Made by a program: the position numbers and the translations under genes. 64,000 bases of DNA. Source: Burkholderiales bacterium JOSHI_001 (GTDB lineage: Bacteria; Pseudomonadota; Gammaproteobacteria; Burkholderiales; Burkholderiaceae_C). The stretch is taken from assembly GCA_000244995.1 (NCBI GenBank), contig CM001438.1, positions 186,001 to 250,000 of the forward strand, written 5' to 3'. Positions within the stretch are counted from its first letter, which is position 1. Each line of letters starts with the position of its first letter. The notes below the pieces were generated by a model that was not told the DNA's origin, ran no database searches, and saw only the letters and a program-made list of their open reading frames with translations. Shown piece by piece: positions 45,382 to 53,908 of the stretch.

Positions 45382-45417
45382 AGCAGCGCTGAAGCCGTCG
45401 GCGCGCGGTCACGGCCT

Positions 45418-45987
45418 TCAGGCCCCGCGGCGCGGGCGGCGGCGCAGCGCCACCGCGGCCAGGCCGGCGGCCATCAGGCCCCAGGTGCCGGGCTCGGGCA
45501 CGGCATTGATGTGGGCCAGGCCGTAGCCCACCGCCACTTCTTCGGCCAGGTCGTTGGCCCACACCAGGCCGGCGCTGGGCATCAACTGCACATTGCTGCT
45601 GCCTGCGCCCAAGGCGGTGAAGTCCAGGCGCGCCACGTGGAAGTTGCCCGTGGGCAGCACCGCCGCGTTGCTGTTGAAGAACACGCCGCTCACGCTGCCG
45701 GTGGCCGGGTCGTGCAGGCCGGCGTTGCGCGCCGGGTCGGGCCAGGTGGTGGTGTCCAGCACCAGGGCGTCCAGGCGCAGCAGCGCGGGGTTGTAGCTCA
45801 GGCCGAAGCCGCCACCGATGATGGCGCCGGCGAAGCTGCTGCCGGTGACATCCAGGCTGAAGGCCGCACCGGGCAAGGTGCTCACGCTGCCGGGCGCCAG
45901 GTTCAGGTCGGCGGCCTGCGCGGCCGCGCCGCTGGCCAGGAGGGCGGCCACCGCGGTGGCGCGCATCAGGGTCTTGATCGAGTTCAT
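45418..45987 (-). CDS. PEP-CTERM protein with cohesin-like domain
   Basis: 189 aa. Sec signal peptide ending SGAAAQAAD, then a domain of about 130 residues with the cohesin pattern: PGSVSTLPGAAFSLDV, GGFGLSYNPALLRLDAL and an Asp/Asn-rich loop. The tail VPEPGTWGLMAAGLAAVAL with RRRPRR is a PEP-CTERM sorting signal. It lies 56 bp downstream of the C25 protease gene, whose C terminus looks like a dockerin. I infer that it anchors that protease. The cohesin assignment is by eye and needs a profile search. Confidence 0.7.
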   Translation of the reverse strand: MNSIKTLMRATAVAALLASGAAAQAADLNLAPGSVSTLPGAAFSLDVTGSSFAGAIIGGGFGLSYNPALLRLDALVLDTTTWPDPARNAGLHDPATGSVSGVFFNSNAAVLPTGNFHVARLDFTALGAGSSNVQLMPSAGLVWANDLAEEVAVGYGLAHINAVPEPGTWGLMAAGLAAVALRRRPRRGA

Positions 45988-46043
45988 GGTGTTTCCTTGT
46001 GGAGGTTGGGGGGTGAAAGTGAAAGAAGGCTTGCGGCGCGCTG

Positions 46044-48635
46044 TCAGCGCGACAGCAGGTGCCAGGCCGACGGCCCGGGGCGGCTGGCGAACAGCCGGCG
46101 CACCGTGGCCAGGTCCAGCGCATTGACGAAGCCGTCGCCGTTCAGGTCGGCGCGGTTGGCGCCGCGCGCGCCGAAGGCGGCCCGCACGAGGGCGTAGTCG
46201 ATGCTGTTGACGATGCCGTCGTTGTTGGCGTCGGCGTCGCAGGCGTCGCCGTAGCCGTCGCCGTCGCTGTCGCGCTGGTTGGCGTTGGCCACATCGATGC
46301 AGTTGTCGCGGCTGTCGGGCACGCCGTCGCCGTCGCTGTCGGCTTCCACCAGGGCGGCCTGCTGGCTGGCGCCGTCACCCGAGCCCACCCGCACGATGAA
46401 GTTGTCGCTGAAGCCGCCCAGGTCGATGCGGCCGTTGCCATCGGCGTCCAGCAGGGTGCGGCCCACCTGGCGACCGGTCTTGGGGTCGAAGGCCACCGCG
46501 GTGACCAGCTCCGGGTCCAGCACCACACCCTTGGGGCAGGACAGGCACACCGGCGGGGCCTTGATCACGGCCTGGTTCAGCTCCACGGTGATGTTCAGCA
46601 CCGGGAAGCGCATCGGCGGGGCGGTGCGCAGCATCACCGTCGGGTCGCCCAGCAGGTTGTACAGGTTGAGCTGCTGGCGCAGGCCTTCCACGCCCACGGG
46701 CACGCCGCCGGCGTCGGTGGGGTGCAGGTTGGGCGTGGCCCCGGCGTCCACCGCGGCGATGTAGGCCTTGCCATGGTTCAGCACGTCGCCCAGCCGGCGC
46801 ACCGGGGCGGCGCCGCCAAAGGCGGACAGCCCCGGGAAGATGGCGTCGAACAGGCCGTAGGCCAGGTGGCCGTTGTCCCGCGTGCTGCTGGAGCGGGTGT
46901 CGCCGATGACCGCCAGCGCACCGTCGGCCTTGCGCACGAAGGCTTCGGAGAAGTAGGTGGTGGCCACGCCGGGGCCATAGCCCGCGCCCACGCGCACCGC
47001 GGGATCGTCCACGGTCTCGTTGTCGAAGATGCCGCTGGCGCAGTTGATGCTGAAGACCACCGGGTACTGGTTGTTCACCACCGAGATGGCGCCCAGCGAG
47101 CCGGTCTGGAAGGACGGGTCGCCGAAGCCGGTCCACCAGCCGTGGTCGCGGTGGTACAGCAGTGCGGTGCCCTGGTTCACGGCGTTCGCGATGTCGGCCG
47201 AATTACCGTTCCAGGCAAAGCCGGGCTTGCGCAGCGCCGCGGGCACGGCGCTGCCGTTGCGCCAGAACTGCGGGTTGGACCCGCCCGGCGCCACGTAGAT
47301 GCGCTGCACGTTGTAGCCCAGCGCGACCGCGTGGTCGCGGATGCGTTCGGTGACCTGCGCGAACCAGCGCGTGTCCTGCACCATGCCTTCGAAGTAGCTG
47401 GCGAAGGTGAGGCGGCTGTAGAAGTCCTGGCTGAACAGCGCATCGACCGGCGGGTTGTTCTCGAAGGCCACCACCTTGGCCACCATGGTGTTGGCCTGGG
47501 CGAGGGTGTCCACCGGGAAGCGGCCGATGCCGAACGGCGGGATGGTCTCGGGGCCGGCACCGGGCAGGAACTGGCCGTACCAGATGTCGCTGGCGTTGCG
47601 CGCGCTGTCCCACCAGTTGATCTGGTCGTAGTGGGTGGGCACCAGCTCGGCGTCACCCATGAACAGCACCCACTTGGGCTTGACCAGGTGGGTGTTCCAG
47701 TAGTTGGCCAGCCAGTTGCGGATCTGCGTGTTGGTGGCCGTGGGGGCCACGCCGCCGCCGATGGTGGCGGTGCTGACCACCAGGGTGTTGATGCCCAGGG
47801 CGTCCTTGTGCGCCTTCAGCGCGTTGGCCGCGGCCAGCAGGTTGGGGTGCGACACGATGATGAAGCGCGGCCCCAGCAGCAGCGGCGGCACGGTCAGCGG
47901 GCCGCACACCTTCAGCAGCATTTCCGAGTTCAGCGCGTAGCGCAGCACCGGCATGGGCCGGGTCTCGATCTTCTGGTCCACGTTGTCGAAGGCTTCCTTG
48001 GCGCGCGGGTCCAGCAGCGCGTTGATGCGGAAGCACTCGCTGGGCGTGTGCAGCACGCGGATGATGTAGCTGTCGTGCCAGGTGATGAACTGCTTGTTCG
48101 GATCGAACCCGTAGGGCGCGAAGCGGAAGGACTCGATGTTGGCGTCGCCCTTGAACAGCGCGCGCCGCTCCAGCCCCTGGCCGGGTGCGAACAGGCCCTT
48201 GGCATAGGCGTCGGGGTTGAACTCGAACTTGGGCGGGTCGCGCTGCTCGGACGAGCCGCGCTCGGCCGGCTGCACCGGGTACAGCCGCGCGGGCAGGCCT
48301 TGCGCCGGACCCTGCGGCAGCACCTCGACCACCGGGGCCTCCTTCAGGTCCACCGGCAGCGCCAGCGGGAAGCCGGACACCGGGATTTCGGGCAGGCCCT
48401 GGCTGTCGGCGCCGCCCAGCAGGCCGCCGGCGCCGCCCTCGCGCTGCGAAAAGCGCAGGAAGCTGCCCGCGGGCGTGTCCAGCTTTTCAAGGGCGGGTGG
48501 GTCCACCTTCACCTGCAGCACGGTGCCGCGAGCGGTTTGTTCCAGCACGGTGACTGTCACGCCGGCCGATGCGGCGCAGGACAGCGCCGCCGCGGTCAGC
48601 GCGAGCAAGCCCCGCGCAATTGCCTGGTACGTCAT
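46044..48635 (-). CDS. Gingipain-type (C25) cysteine protease with dockerin-like C terminus
   Basis: 863 aa secreted protein. Sec signal peptide ends near SAASAG; a propeptide-like region precedes the C25 domain (residues about 270-650). The catalytic dyad is visible: His498 in LYHRDHGWW and Cys532 in FSINCASGIF, 34 apart, much like gingipains. After a beta region come TSP3-like Asp repeats (DSDGDGVPDSRDN, DSDGDGYGDACD) and a duplicated EF-hand-like dockerin at 800-850 (NNDGIVNSIDYALV; LNGDGFVNALDLATV). AGGAGGT before the ATG at 48635 sets the start. A cohesin-like partner is encoded next. Confidence 0.85.
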   Translation of the reverse strand: MTYQAIARGLLALTAAALSCAASAGVTVTVLEQTARGTVLQVKVDPPALEKLDTPAGSFLRFSQREGGAGGLLGGADSQGLPEIPVSGFPLALPVDLKEAPVVEVLPQGPAQGLPARLYPVQPAERGSSEQRDPPKFEFNPDAYAKGLFAPGQGLERRALFKGDANIESFRFAPYGFDPNKQFITWHDSYIIRVLHTPSECFRINALLDPRAKEAFDNVDQKIETRPMPVLRYALNSEMLLKVCGPLTVPPLLLGPRFIIVSHPNLLAAANALKAHKDALGINTLVVSTATIGGGVAPTATNTQIRNWLANYWNTHLVKPKWVLFMGDAELVPTHYDQINWWDSARNASDIWYGQFLPGAGPETIPPFGIGRFPVDTLAQANTMVAKVVAFENNPPVDALFSQDFYSRLTFASYFEGMVQDTRWFAQVTERIRDHAVALGYNVQRIYVAPGGSNPQFWRNGSAVPAALRKPGFAWNGNSADIANAVNQGTALLYHRDHGWWTGFGDPSFQTGSLGAISVVNNQYPVVFSINCASGIFDNETVDDPAVRVGAGYGPGVATTYFSEAFVRKADGALAVIGDTRSSSTRDNGHLAYGLFDAIFPGLSAFGGAAPVRRLGDVLNHGKAYIAAVDAGATPNLHPTDAGGVPVGVEGLRQQLNLYNLLGDPTVMLRTAPPMRFPVLNITVELNQAVIKAPPVCLSCPKGVVLDPELVTAVAFDPKTGRQVGRTLLDADGNGRIDLGGFSDNFIVRVGSGDGASQQAALVEADSDGDGVPDSRDNCIDVANANQRDSDGDGYGDACDADANNDGIVNSIDYALVRAAFGARGANRADLNGDGFVNALDLATVRRLFASRPGPSAWHLLSR

Positions 48636-48752
48636 GAAAACCTCCTCTGAGATTGGGGGATGTGGACCCTGTGCGCCGGCGGGGGGTCCGCCTTCGTGTT
48701 TGTCCACCCGCTCAGAGTAGTTGCGTGCGCAACCATCTACAAGGTGGCTGCC

Positions 48753-48794
48753 GCCCCTAGCGCTGGGGTGAAAGCCGGGTCGGCTTAGGGGGGC
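48753..48794. promoter_or_regulatory. GCCCCTAGC / GCTTAGGGGG motif pair upstream of the C25 protease gene
   Basis: GCCCCTAGC at 48753-48761 faces GCTTAGGGGGGC at 48783-48794, as an imperfect inverted pair about 30 bp centre to centre, 118-160 bases upstream of the protease start. The same CTTAGGGGG element recurs at 49485-49516 and nearly at 10050. A DNA-binding regulator of secreted proteins is an inference. Confidence 0.45.
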
Positions 48795-48833
48795 AGGGCC
48801 GCTGCGTTCCCCCTTGCGGGGGTGCGGCGCAGG

Positions 48834-49439
48834 TCAGCGCGGGCGGGCGAAGGGGCTGGCCGCATCGGCGCCAGGCCGCAAGGCGGCCTGGGCCTGGGCC
48901 AGCAGGGCGCCCGGCAGGTCGCGGGCGGCTTCGCGCGCGGGCAGGCCGGCGCGCAACTCGGCGGACAGCGCGCGCAGTTCGTCGCTGGTATCGCCGGCCT
49001 CGCGCAGCGCGAAGAAGCGCTGCAGCGCGTCCTGGTACAGCAGGGCGTCGAGTTCGCGCGCGCTGTCGGCGTCCAGCGCGCCGGCGTTCGCCAGCAGCGC
49101 GCGGGCCTCGGCCCGCTCGGACGCATCCAGGGTGGGGGGTGGCAGCGCCGCCGCCGGGGTCATGCCAGCGTGCGGGCGCGCGGGGGCGACCGCCGCGGCT
49201 GGTGCGTTCGGGGCCTCGACCTGAGCCGAAACCGCCGGGCCGGCACCAAAGGGTGATGCCAGGGTCGCGTCGCCCGGCGCGCGGGGCGCCGGCACCGCGC
49301 CAGGCCGCGGCGCAGGAGGGGCGTCGCCTGGCCCTGCGAGCAGCGCCCAGCCCGCCAGCGCCAGGGCGGTGGCCAGCGTCGCCCCCAAAAACAGGCGGCG
49401 CACGGGGGCGCGGGAGGGCACAGGCGTGGCGGGCTTCAT
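48834..49439 (-). CDS. Membrane-anchored Ala/Pro-rich protein of unknown function
   Basis: 201 aa. One hydrophobic helix near residues 17-35 (LFLGATLATALALAGWALL) after a short basic start, so the bulk is probably periplasmic. Residues 36-105 are Ala/Pro-rich and disordered; residues 105-190 are helical with Leu/Arg/Glu repeats (ASERAEARALLANAG, DELRALSAELRAGL). No known domain. It lies upstream of the C25 protease gene on the same strand but is separated by 198 bp containing a motif pair. Confidence 0.65.
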   Translation of the reverse strand: MKPATPVPSRAPVRRLFLGATLATALALAGWALLAGPGDAPPAPRPGAVPAPRAPGDATLASPFGAGPAVSAQVEAPNAPAAAVAPARPHAGMTPAAALPPPTLDASERAEARALLANAGALDADSARELDALLYQDALQRFFALREAGDTSDELRALSAELRAGLPAREAARDLPGALLAQAQAALRPGADAASPFARPR

Positions 49440-49483
49440 GGCCAGCAGTATGGGCAGGGCGGTGCTGCCGCAGGAGACGCTGC

Positions 49484-49518
49484 GCCCCCTAAGCCTGGCG
49501 GTGCCGGCCCCCTAAGGC
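49484..49518. promoter_or_regulatory. Two direct CCCCCTAAG copies upstream of 48834-49439
   Basis: CCCCCTAAG at 49485-49493 and 49508-49516, 23 bp apart, equal to about two helical turns. They stand 46-77 bases upstream of the 201-aa membrane protein gene and about 125 bases upstream of the divergent TehA-like gene. The spacing is typical for dimeric or tandem-bound response regulators. The regulator is unknown. Confidence 0.45.
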
Positions 49519-49640
49519 CCAGGCGCAGGGTGGCCAACAAACCCATGGGGGTATGTGAGCGACGTCAAGTTCGCGCAGGGCGGCGCTGCTAGCATGCGCC
49601 GCCCACGCCCTTTGCCGCTGCGGCCCACCCGGTGATCGCC

Positions 49641-50678
49641 ATGCCTGCCCACCCCCATCCGCTGAAGTTCCTGGTGCCTGGCTGGTACGCCATCGTCATG
49701 GGGCTGTGCGGCCTGTCGCTGGCCTGGTACCGCGCCGCGCCGATGATGGGCGACGGTGCGGCGGGCGCGTCCATCGCCATCGCGGGCTTGGCCGCGCTGG
49801 TGTTTGTGGTGCTGGCCCTGGCCACCGTGCTGCGCGGCCAGCGCCACCCCGAGGCCTGGGCCGAGGACCGCAAGCACCCGGTGCGCCACACCTTCATCGC
49901 GGCGCTGCCGGTGGCGGGCATCCTGCTGGCCACCACCGCGGTGGCGCACGGGCTGCGCGGGCCCTTTGTGGAGGCCTTCTGGTGGCTGGCCTGCGTGGGG
50001 CAGCTGTTCGTCACCGCCTGGGTGCTGGGCCGCTGGTGGCGCGGCAACGGGGCCGGCGCCCTGCAGTGGGCCGGCCTGACGCCGGCGCTGTTCATCCCCG
50101 TGGTGGGCAATGTGCTGGTGCCGCTGGCCGGTGTGCCGTTGGGGCGCCCGGAATGGGCGGCGGCGCAGTTCGGCATCGGCCTGATGTTCTGGCCCATCGT
50201 GGCCACGCTGATCCTGGTGCGCGTTGCCACCCAGGGCCTGTGGCCCGAGCGCCTGCTGCCCACCATCTTCATCTTCATCGCGCCGCCCGCGGTGGTGGGC
50301 CTGAGCGCGCTGCAGCTGGGTGCGCCGCCGCTCATCGGCTGGATGTGCTGGGGCATGGCCCTGTTCAGTGCGCTGTGGTGCGCCACCCAGGCCAAGCGCA
50401 TTGCCGCACTGCCCTTCGGCCTGCCGCACTGGGGCATGAGCTTCCCGCTGGCGGCCCTGGCTGCGTTGACGCTGCGCCTGGCCGGCCTGAACGCCCCGGG
50501 CGCCGCACCCGGCGGCGCGGCCACGGACTTCGGCCCCGTGGGCCTGCTGGGCCTGGCCTTGCTGGCGCTGGCCTCGCTGCTGATCGCCGCGCTGTTGCTG
50601 GGCACGCTGCGCGGCCTGCGCGACGGCAGCCTGCTGGCGCCTGAACCCGTGGCGCCGATCGTGCCGGCAGCCGCCTGA
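49641..50678 (+). CDS. SLAC1/TehA-family transporter
   Basis: 345 aa from ATG 49641; a GTG at 49632 in frame is an alternative. About ten membrane helices with family motifs FLVPGWYAIVMGLCGLSLAW at the start and PALFIPVVGNVLVPLAG near residue 150. The family includes TehA (tellurite-resistance), anion channels and C4-dicarboxylate carriers. Substrate unknown. Its promoter region is shared with the 48834-49439 gene. Confidence 0.88.
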   Translation: MPAHPHPLKFLVPGWYAIVMGLCGLSLAWYRAAPMMGDGAAGASIAIAGLAALVFVVLALATVLRGQRHPEAWAEDRKHPVRHTFIAALPVAGILLATTAVAHGLRGPFVEAFWWLACVGQLFVTAWVLGRWWRGNGAGALQWAGLTPALFIPVVGNVLVPLAGVPLGRPEWAAAQFGIGLMFWPIVATLILVRVATQGLWPERLLPTIFIFIAPPAVVGLSALQLGAPPLIGWMCWGMALFSALWCATQAKRIAALPFGLPHWGMSFPLAALAALTLRLAGLNAPGAAPGGAATDFGPVGLLGLALLALASLLIAALLLGTLRGLRDGSLLAPEPVAPIVPAAA

Positions 50679-50712
50679 ACTGCTGAAGCCGCAACAGCCG
50701 GCCGAGCGCGGC

Positions 50713-51327
50713 CTAGCGCTTTCGCAGGTGCTCGTCGTCGGCCCAGCGCAGCACCGTCAGCAGGCCGTCCTTCCAGCGCAGTTCATTGATGCCGGTGTTG
50801 GGAATGGGGCATTCGCGTTCGCCGTCCAGCGGCAGTTCGTGCGCGGTGCGCCACAGCATGTCCAGCACGCCGCCGTGGCTGAACACCGCCACGCGCTGGC
50901 CGGGGAAGGCCTTCACCGTGGCCGCCAGCGCCTGGTTCACGCGGGCGTGGAAGCTGCGCACGCTTTCGCCGCCGTCGGGCAGGGCGTAGTCGGCCTCGTG
51001 GCGGCGCCAGGCGGCCCACAGGTCCGGCAGCTTGGCGCGGATGCTGGGCCCGTCCAGGCCTTCCAGGATGCCGAAGGCCTGCTCGCGCCACAGGGGCGAG
51101 GTCTGGATGGGCAGCTTCCACTTGGCCGCCGCCAGCTCGGCCGTGCGGTGGGCGCGCTGCAGGTCGCTGGCCAGCACGGCGTCGAACTTTTCGCGCGCCA
51201 GGCGCCGCGCCAGGCGCTGCGCCTGTTCCTCGCCGGCCGCGTTCAGCGGCACGTCGATCTGGCCCTGGAAGCGCAGCTGGCGGTTCCAGTCGGTCTCGCC
51301 ATGGCGGATCACCACGAGGTCGGTCAT
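50713..51327 (-). CDS. Histidine phosphatase superfamily protein (GpmB/CobC-like)
   Basis: 204 aa. Active-site RHGETDW near residue 8 and the second-half HGGVLDML mark the phosphoglycerate-mutase-like histidine phosphatases. With 204 aa it is nearest to GpmB or CobC types; the true substrate may be a phosphoester other than 3-phosphoglycerate. ATG 51327 follows no strong ribosome site; a longer start at 51384 is not supported. Divergent from oxyR. Confidence 0.85.
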   Translation of the reverse strand: MTDLVVIRHGETDWNRQLRFQGQIDVPLNAAGEEQAQRLARRLAREKFDAVLASDLQRAHRTAELAAAKWKLPIQTSPLWREQAFGILEGLDGPSIRAKLPDLWAAWRRHEADYALPDGGESVRSFHARVNQALAATVKAFPGQRVAVFSHGGVLDMLWRTAHELPLDGERECPIPNTGINELRWKDGLLTVLRWADDEHLRKR

Positions 51328-51385
51328 GGCCGGATTGTGAAGCGCAAAATGGCCGCTTTCCGACCTGCCCTCCACCGCCGCCACC

Positions 51386-52306
51386 GTGACCCTGACCGAA
51401 CTGCGCTACATCGTTGCCGTGGCCCGTGAACGGCACTTCGGCCGTGCCGCCGAGGCCTGCTTCGTGAGCCAGCCCACCCTGAGCGTGGCGATCAAGAAGC
51501 TGGAGGACGAGCTGGACTGCAAGATCTTCGAGCGCGGCGGCAACGAGGTCAGCGTCACCCCGCTGGGCGAGGCCATCGTGCGGCAGGCCCAGTCGGTCAT
51601 CGAACAGGCCGGCGCCATCAAGGAAATTGCCAAGCGCGGCAAGGACCCGCTGGCCGGGCCGCTGAAGCTGGGCATCATCTACACCATCGGGCCCTACCTG
51701 CTGCCCGCGTTGGTGAAGAACGCGATCGAAATGACGCCGCAGATGCCGCTGATGCTGCAGGAGAACTTCACCGTCAAGCTGCTGGACATGCTGCGCACCG
51801 GCGAACTGGACTGCGCCATCATGGCCGAGCCCTTTCCCGACACCGGCCTGGCCACCGCGGCGCTGTACGACGAACCCTTCATGGTGGCGGTGCCCAAGAC
51901 CCACCCGCTGGCCAAGCGCAAGACCATCTCGGCCGAAGCGCTGAAGAAGGAAACCATGCTGCTGCTGGGCACCGGGCACTGCTTCCGCGACCAGGTGCTG
52001 GAGGTGTGCCCCGAGTTCGCGCGCTTCTCGTCCGACGCCGAGGGCATCCGCAAGAGCTTCGAAGGCAGCAGCCTGGAGACCATCAAGCACATGGTGGCCT
52101 CGGGCATGGGCGTCACCGTGGTGCCGCAGCTGTCGGTGCCCAAGGAAAACAACCCGCACCTGAAGTACGTGCCCTTCGAGCCGCCGGTGCCCAGCCGCCG
52201 CGTGGTGCTGGCCTGGCGGCGCAGCTTCACGCGCTATGAAGCCATCGCGGCCCTGCGCAATGCGGTTTACGCCTGCAAGCTGGACGGGGTGGTGCGGCTG
52301 ACCTGA
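51386..52306 (+). CDS. oxyR: Peroxide-sensing LysR regulator OxyR
   Basis: 306 aa, GTG start. LysR helix-turn-helix (FVSQPTLSVAIKKLE) and a substrate-binding domain. The redox pair is present and lies exactly at Cys199 (GTGHCFRDQ) and Cys208 (LEVCPEF), matching E. coli OxyR numbering, so I am confident of the peroxide sensor assignment. It should activate antioxidant genes; a glutathione peroxidase is encoded 10 kb downstream. Its stop overlaps the convergent monooxygenase gene by 40 bp. Confidence 0.95.
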   Translation: MTLTELRYIVAVARERHFGRAAEACFVSQPTLSVAIKKLEDELDCKIFERGGNEVSVTPLGEAIVRQAQSVIEQAGAIKEIAKRGKDPLAGPLKLGIIYTIGPYLLPALVKNAIEMTPQMPLMLQENFTVKLLDMLRTGELDCAIMAEPFPDTGLATAALYDEPFMVAVPKTHPLAKRKTISAEALKKETMLLLGTGHCFRDQVLEVCPEFARFSSDAEGIRKSFEGSSLETIKHMVASGMGVTVVPQLSVPKENNPHLKYVPFEPPVPSRRVVLAWRRSFTRYEAIAALRNAVYACKLDGVVRLT

Positions 52307-53793
52307 GGGGCACCCGCCTGCGCGAAGCGCAGCACCCCGTCGTCCAGCCGCCCCCAGCGCAGCAGCGCCCAATCCAGGAAGTAGTTCTGGTGCAGCCGCC
52401 AGGGCGCGCGCTGGCCCTGGCGCGGCAGCAGGTGCTGGGCGCGCTGCACATAGCCCGAGGTGAAATCCAGGAAGGGCCGCGGCTGCACCGACGCGTCCAC
52501 CTGCGCCACCGCGCTGTCCAGCCCGCGGCGCTGCAGGTGGCGGATCAGGCGGCAGGCCCAGCGCGCGGTCAGGTCGGCCTTCAGCGTCCACGACGCATTG
52601 GTGTAGCCGAAGGTGTAGACCAGGTTGGGCACGCCGCTGAACATCAGGCCCTTGTAGCTGTAGGCCTGGCCCAGGTCCACCGGCACGCCGTCCACCTGGA
52701 TGCGCATGCCGCCGGCCAGCGCCAATTCCAGCCCGGTGGCGCTGACCACGATGTCGGCCACCAGCTCGCGGCCCGAGGCCAGCCGGATGCCACGCTCGGT
52801 GAAGCGCGCGATGGTGTCGGTCACCATCTCGGCCCGGCCGCTGCGCAAGGCGCTGAACAGGTCGCCGTCGGGCACCAGGCACACGCGCTGGTCCCAGGGC
52901 GCATAGCGGGGGTTGAAGTGGGTGTCGATGTCGGCGTCCGGCCCCAGGTGCTGCTGCACCAGCTGGGCCAGGCGTGCGCGCGTCTGCTGCGGCCAGCGCC
53001 GCGCCAGCTGGAAGTACCACTGGCCGATGGTCACGTTCTTCAGCCGCACCAGGGCGTAGGCCAGGCGCGCCGGCAGGCGGCGCTGCAGGGCCATGGCCAC
53101 GCTGTCCACCGCCGGGCGCGGCACCACGTAGCTGGGGCTGCGCTGCAGCAGGGTGACGTGGGACGCTTCAGCCGCCAGGGCCGGCACCAGGGTCACCGCG
53201 GTGGCGCCGCTGCCGATCACCACCACGCGCTGGCCGGCCCAGCGCAGGTCCTCGGGCCAGAACTGCGGGTGCACGAAGCGGCCGGCGAAGGCGGCCTGCC
53301 CTTCGAAGTGCGGCTGGTGGCCGCGGTCGTAGCGGTAGTAGCCGCTGCACATCAGCAGCACGCGGCAGCGCAGGGTGCGTGTGACCGCGGGTGCGCCGGC
53401 CGCGTCGTGCACCGCCACCTGCACGGTCCAGCGTGCCGATGCGCTGTCCCAGTCGGCCGACAGCGCCTGGTGGCCGAAGCGGATGTGCGGCGTCACGCCG
53501 TGTTCGGCTGCGGTCTCGGCGATGTAGGTGCGGATGGCCGGCCCGTCGGCAATGGCCTTGGCCTCGCGCCAGGGCTTGAAGTCGTAGCCCAGCGTGTACA
53601 TGTCCGAGTCGGAGCGCACCCCGGGGTAGCGGAACAGGTCCCAGGTGCCGCCGATGGCGCGGCGCGCTTCCAGCACGGCGTAGCGCTGGTCGGGGCATTG
53701 CCGCTGCAGGTGCACTGCCGCGCCGATGCCCGACAGGCCGGCGCCGACGATCAGCACGTCCAGCGCTTCGGGGGCGGGGTCGGCAAGGCTCAT
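52267..53793 (-). CDS. FAD-dependent Baeyer-Villiger-type monooxygenase
   Basis: 508 aa. FAD motif VLIVGAGLSGIGAAVHL near residue 14, then GGTWDLFRYPGVRSDSDMY and, before the NADPH site VVVIGSGATAVTLVPAL, the FxGxxxHPQFWP motif FAGRFVHPQFWP. The latter is the BVMO/flavin monooxygenase fingerprint (consensus FxGxxxHxxxW). The enzyme inserts oxygen into ketones or oxidises N/S atoms; the substrate is unknown. ATG 53793 chosen over the 53871 extension, which lies in low-complexity sequence. Confidence 0.88.
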   Translation of the reverse strand: MSLADPAPEALDVLIVGAGLSGIGAAVHLQRQCPDQRYAVLEARRAIGGTWDLFRYPGVRSDSDMYTLGYDFKPWREAKAIADGPAIRTYIAETAAEHGVTPHIRFGHQALSADWDSASARWTVQVAVHDAAGAPAVTRTLRCRVLLMCSGYYRYDRGHQPHFEGQAAFAGRFVHPQFWPEDLRWAGQRVVVIGSGATAVTLVPALAAEASHVTLLQRSPSYVVPRPAVDSVAMALQRRLPARLAYALVRLKNVTIGQWYFQLARRWPQQTRARLAQLVQQHLGPDADIDTHFNPRYAPWDQRVCLVPDGDLFSALRSGRAEMVTDTIARFTERGIRLASGRELVADIVVSATGLELALAGGMRIQVDGVPVDLGQAYSYKGLMFSGVPNLVYTFGYTNASWTLKADLTARWACRLIRHLQRRGLDSAVAQVDASVQPRPFLDFTSGYVQRAQHLLPRQGQRAPWRLHQNYFLDWALLRWGRLDDGVLRFAQAGAPQVSRTTPSSLQA

Positions 53794-53908
53794 CGGCCCA
53801 TCATCGCGCAGGCCAGGCCGCTGTCCACCTGGGGGTCGCCCGGCCCCGCGGGTGTGTCGGCCGCCTGCCAACTTGCTACCCTAGCGCCTGTTGACGCAGG
53901 AGACATCC

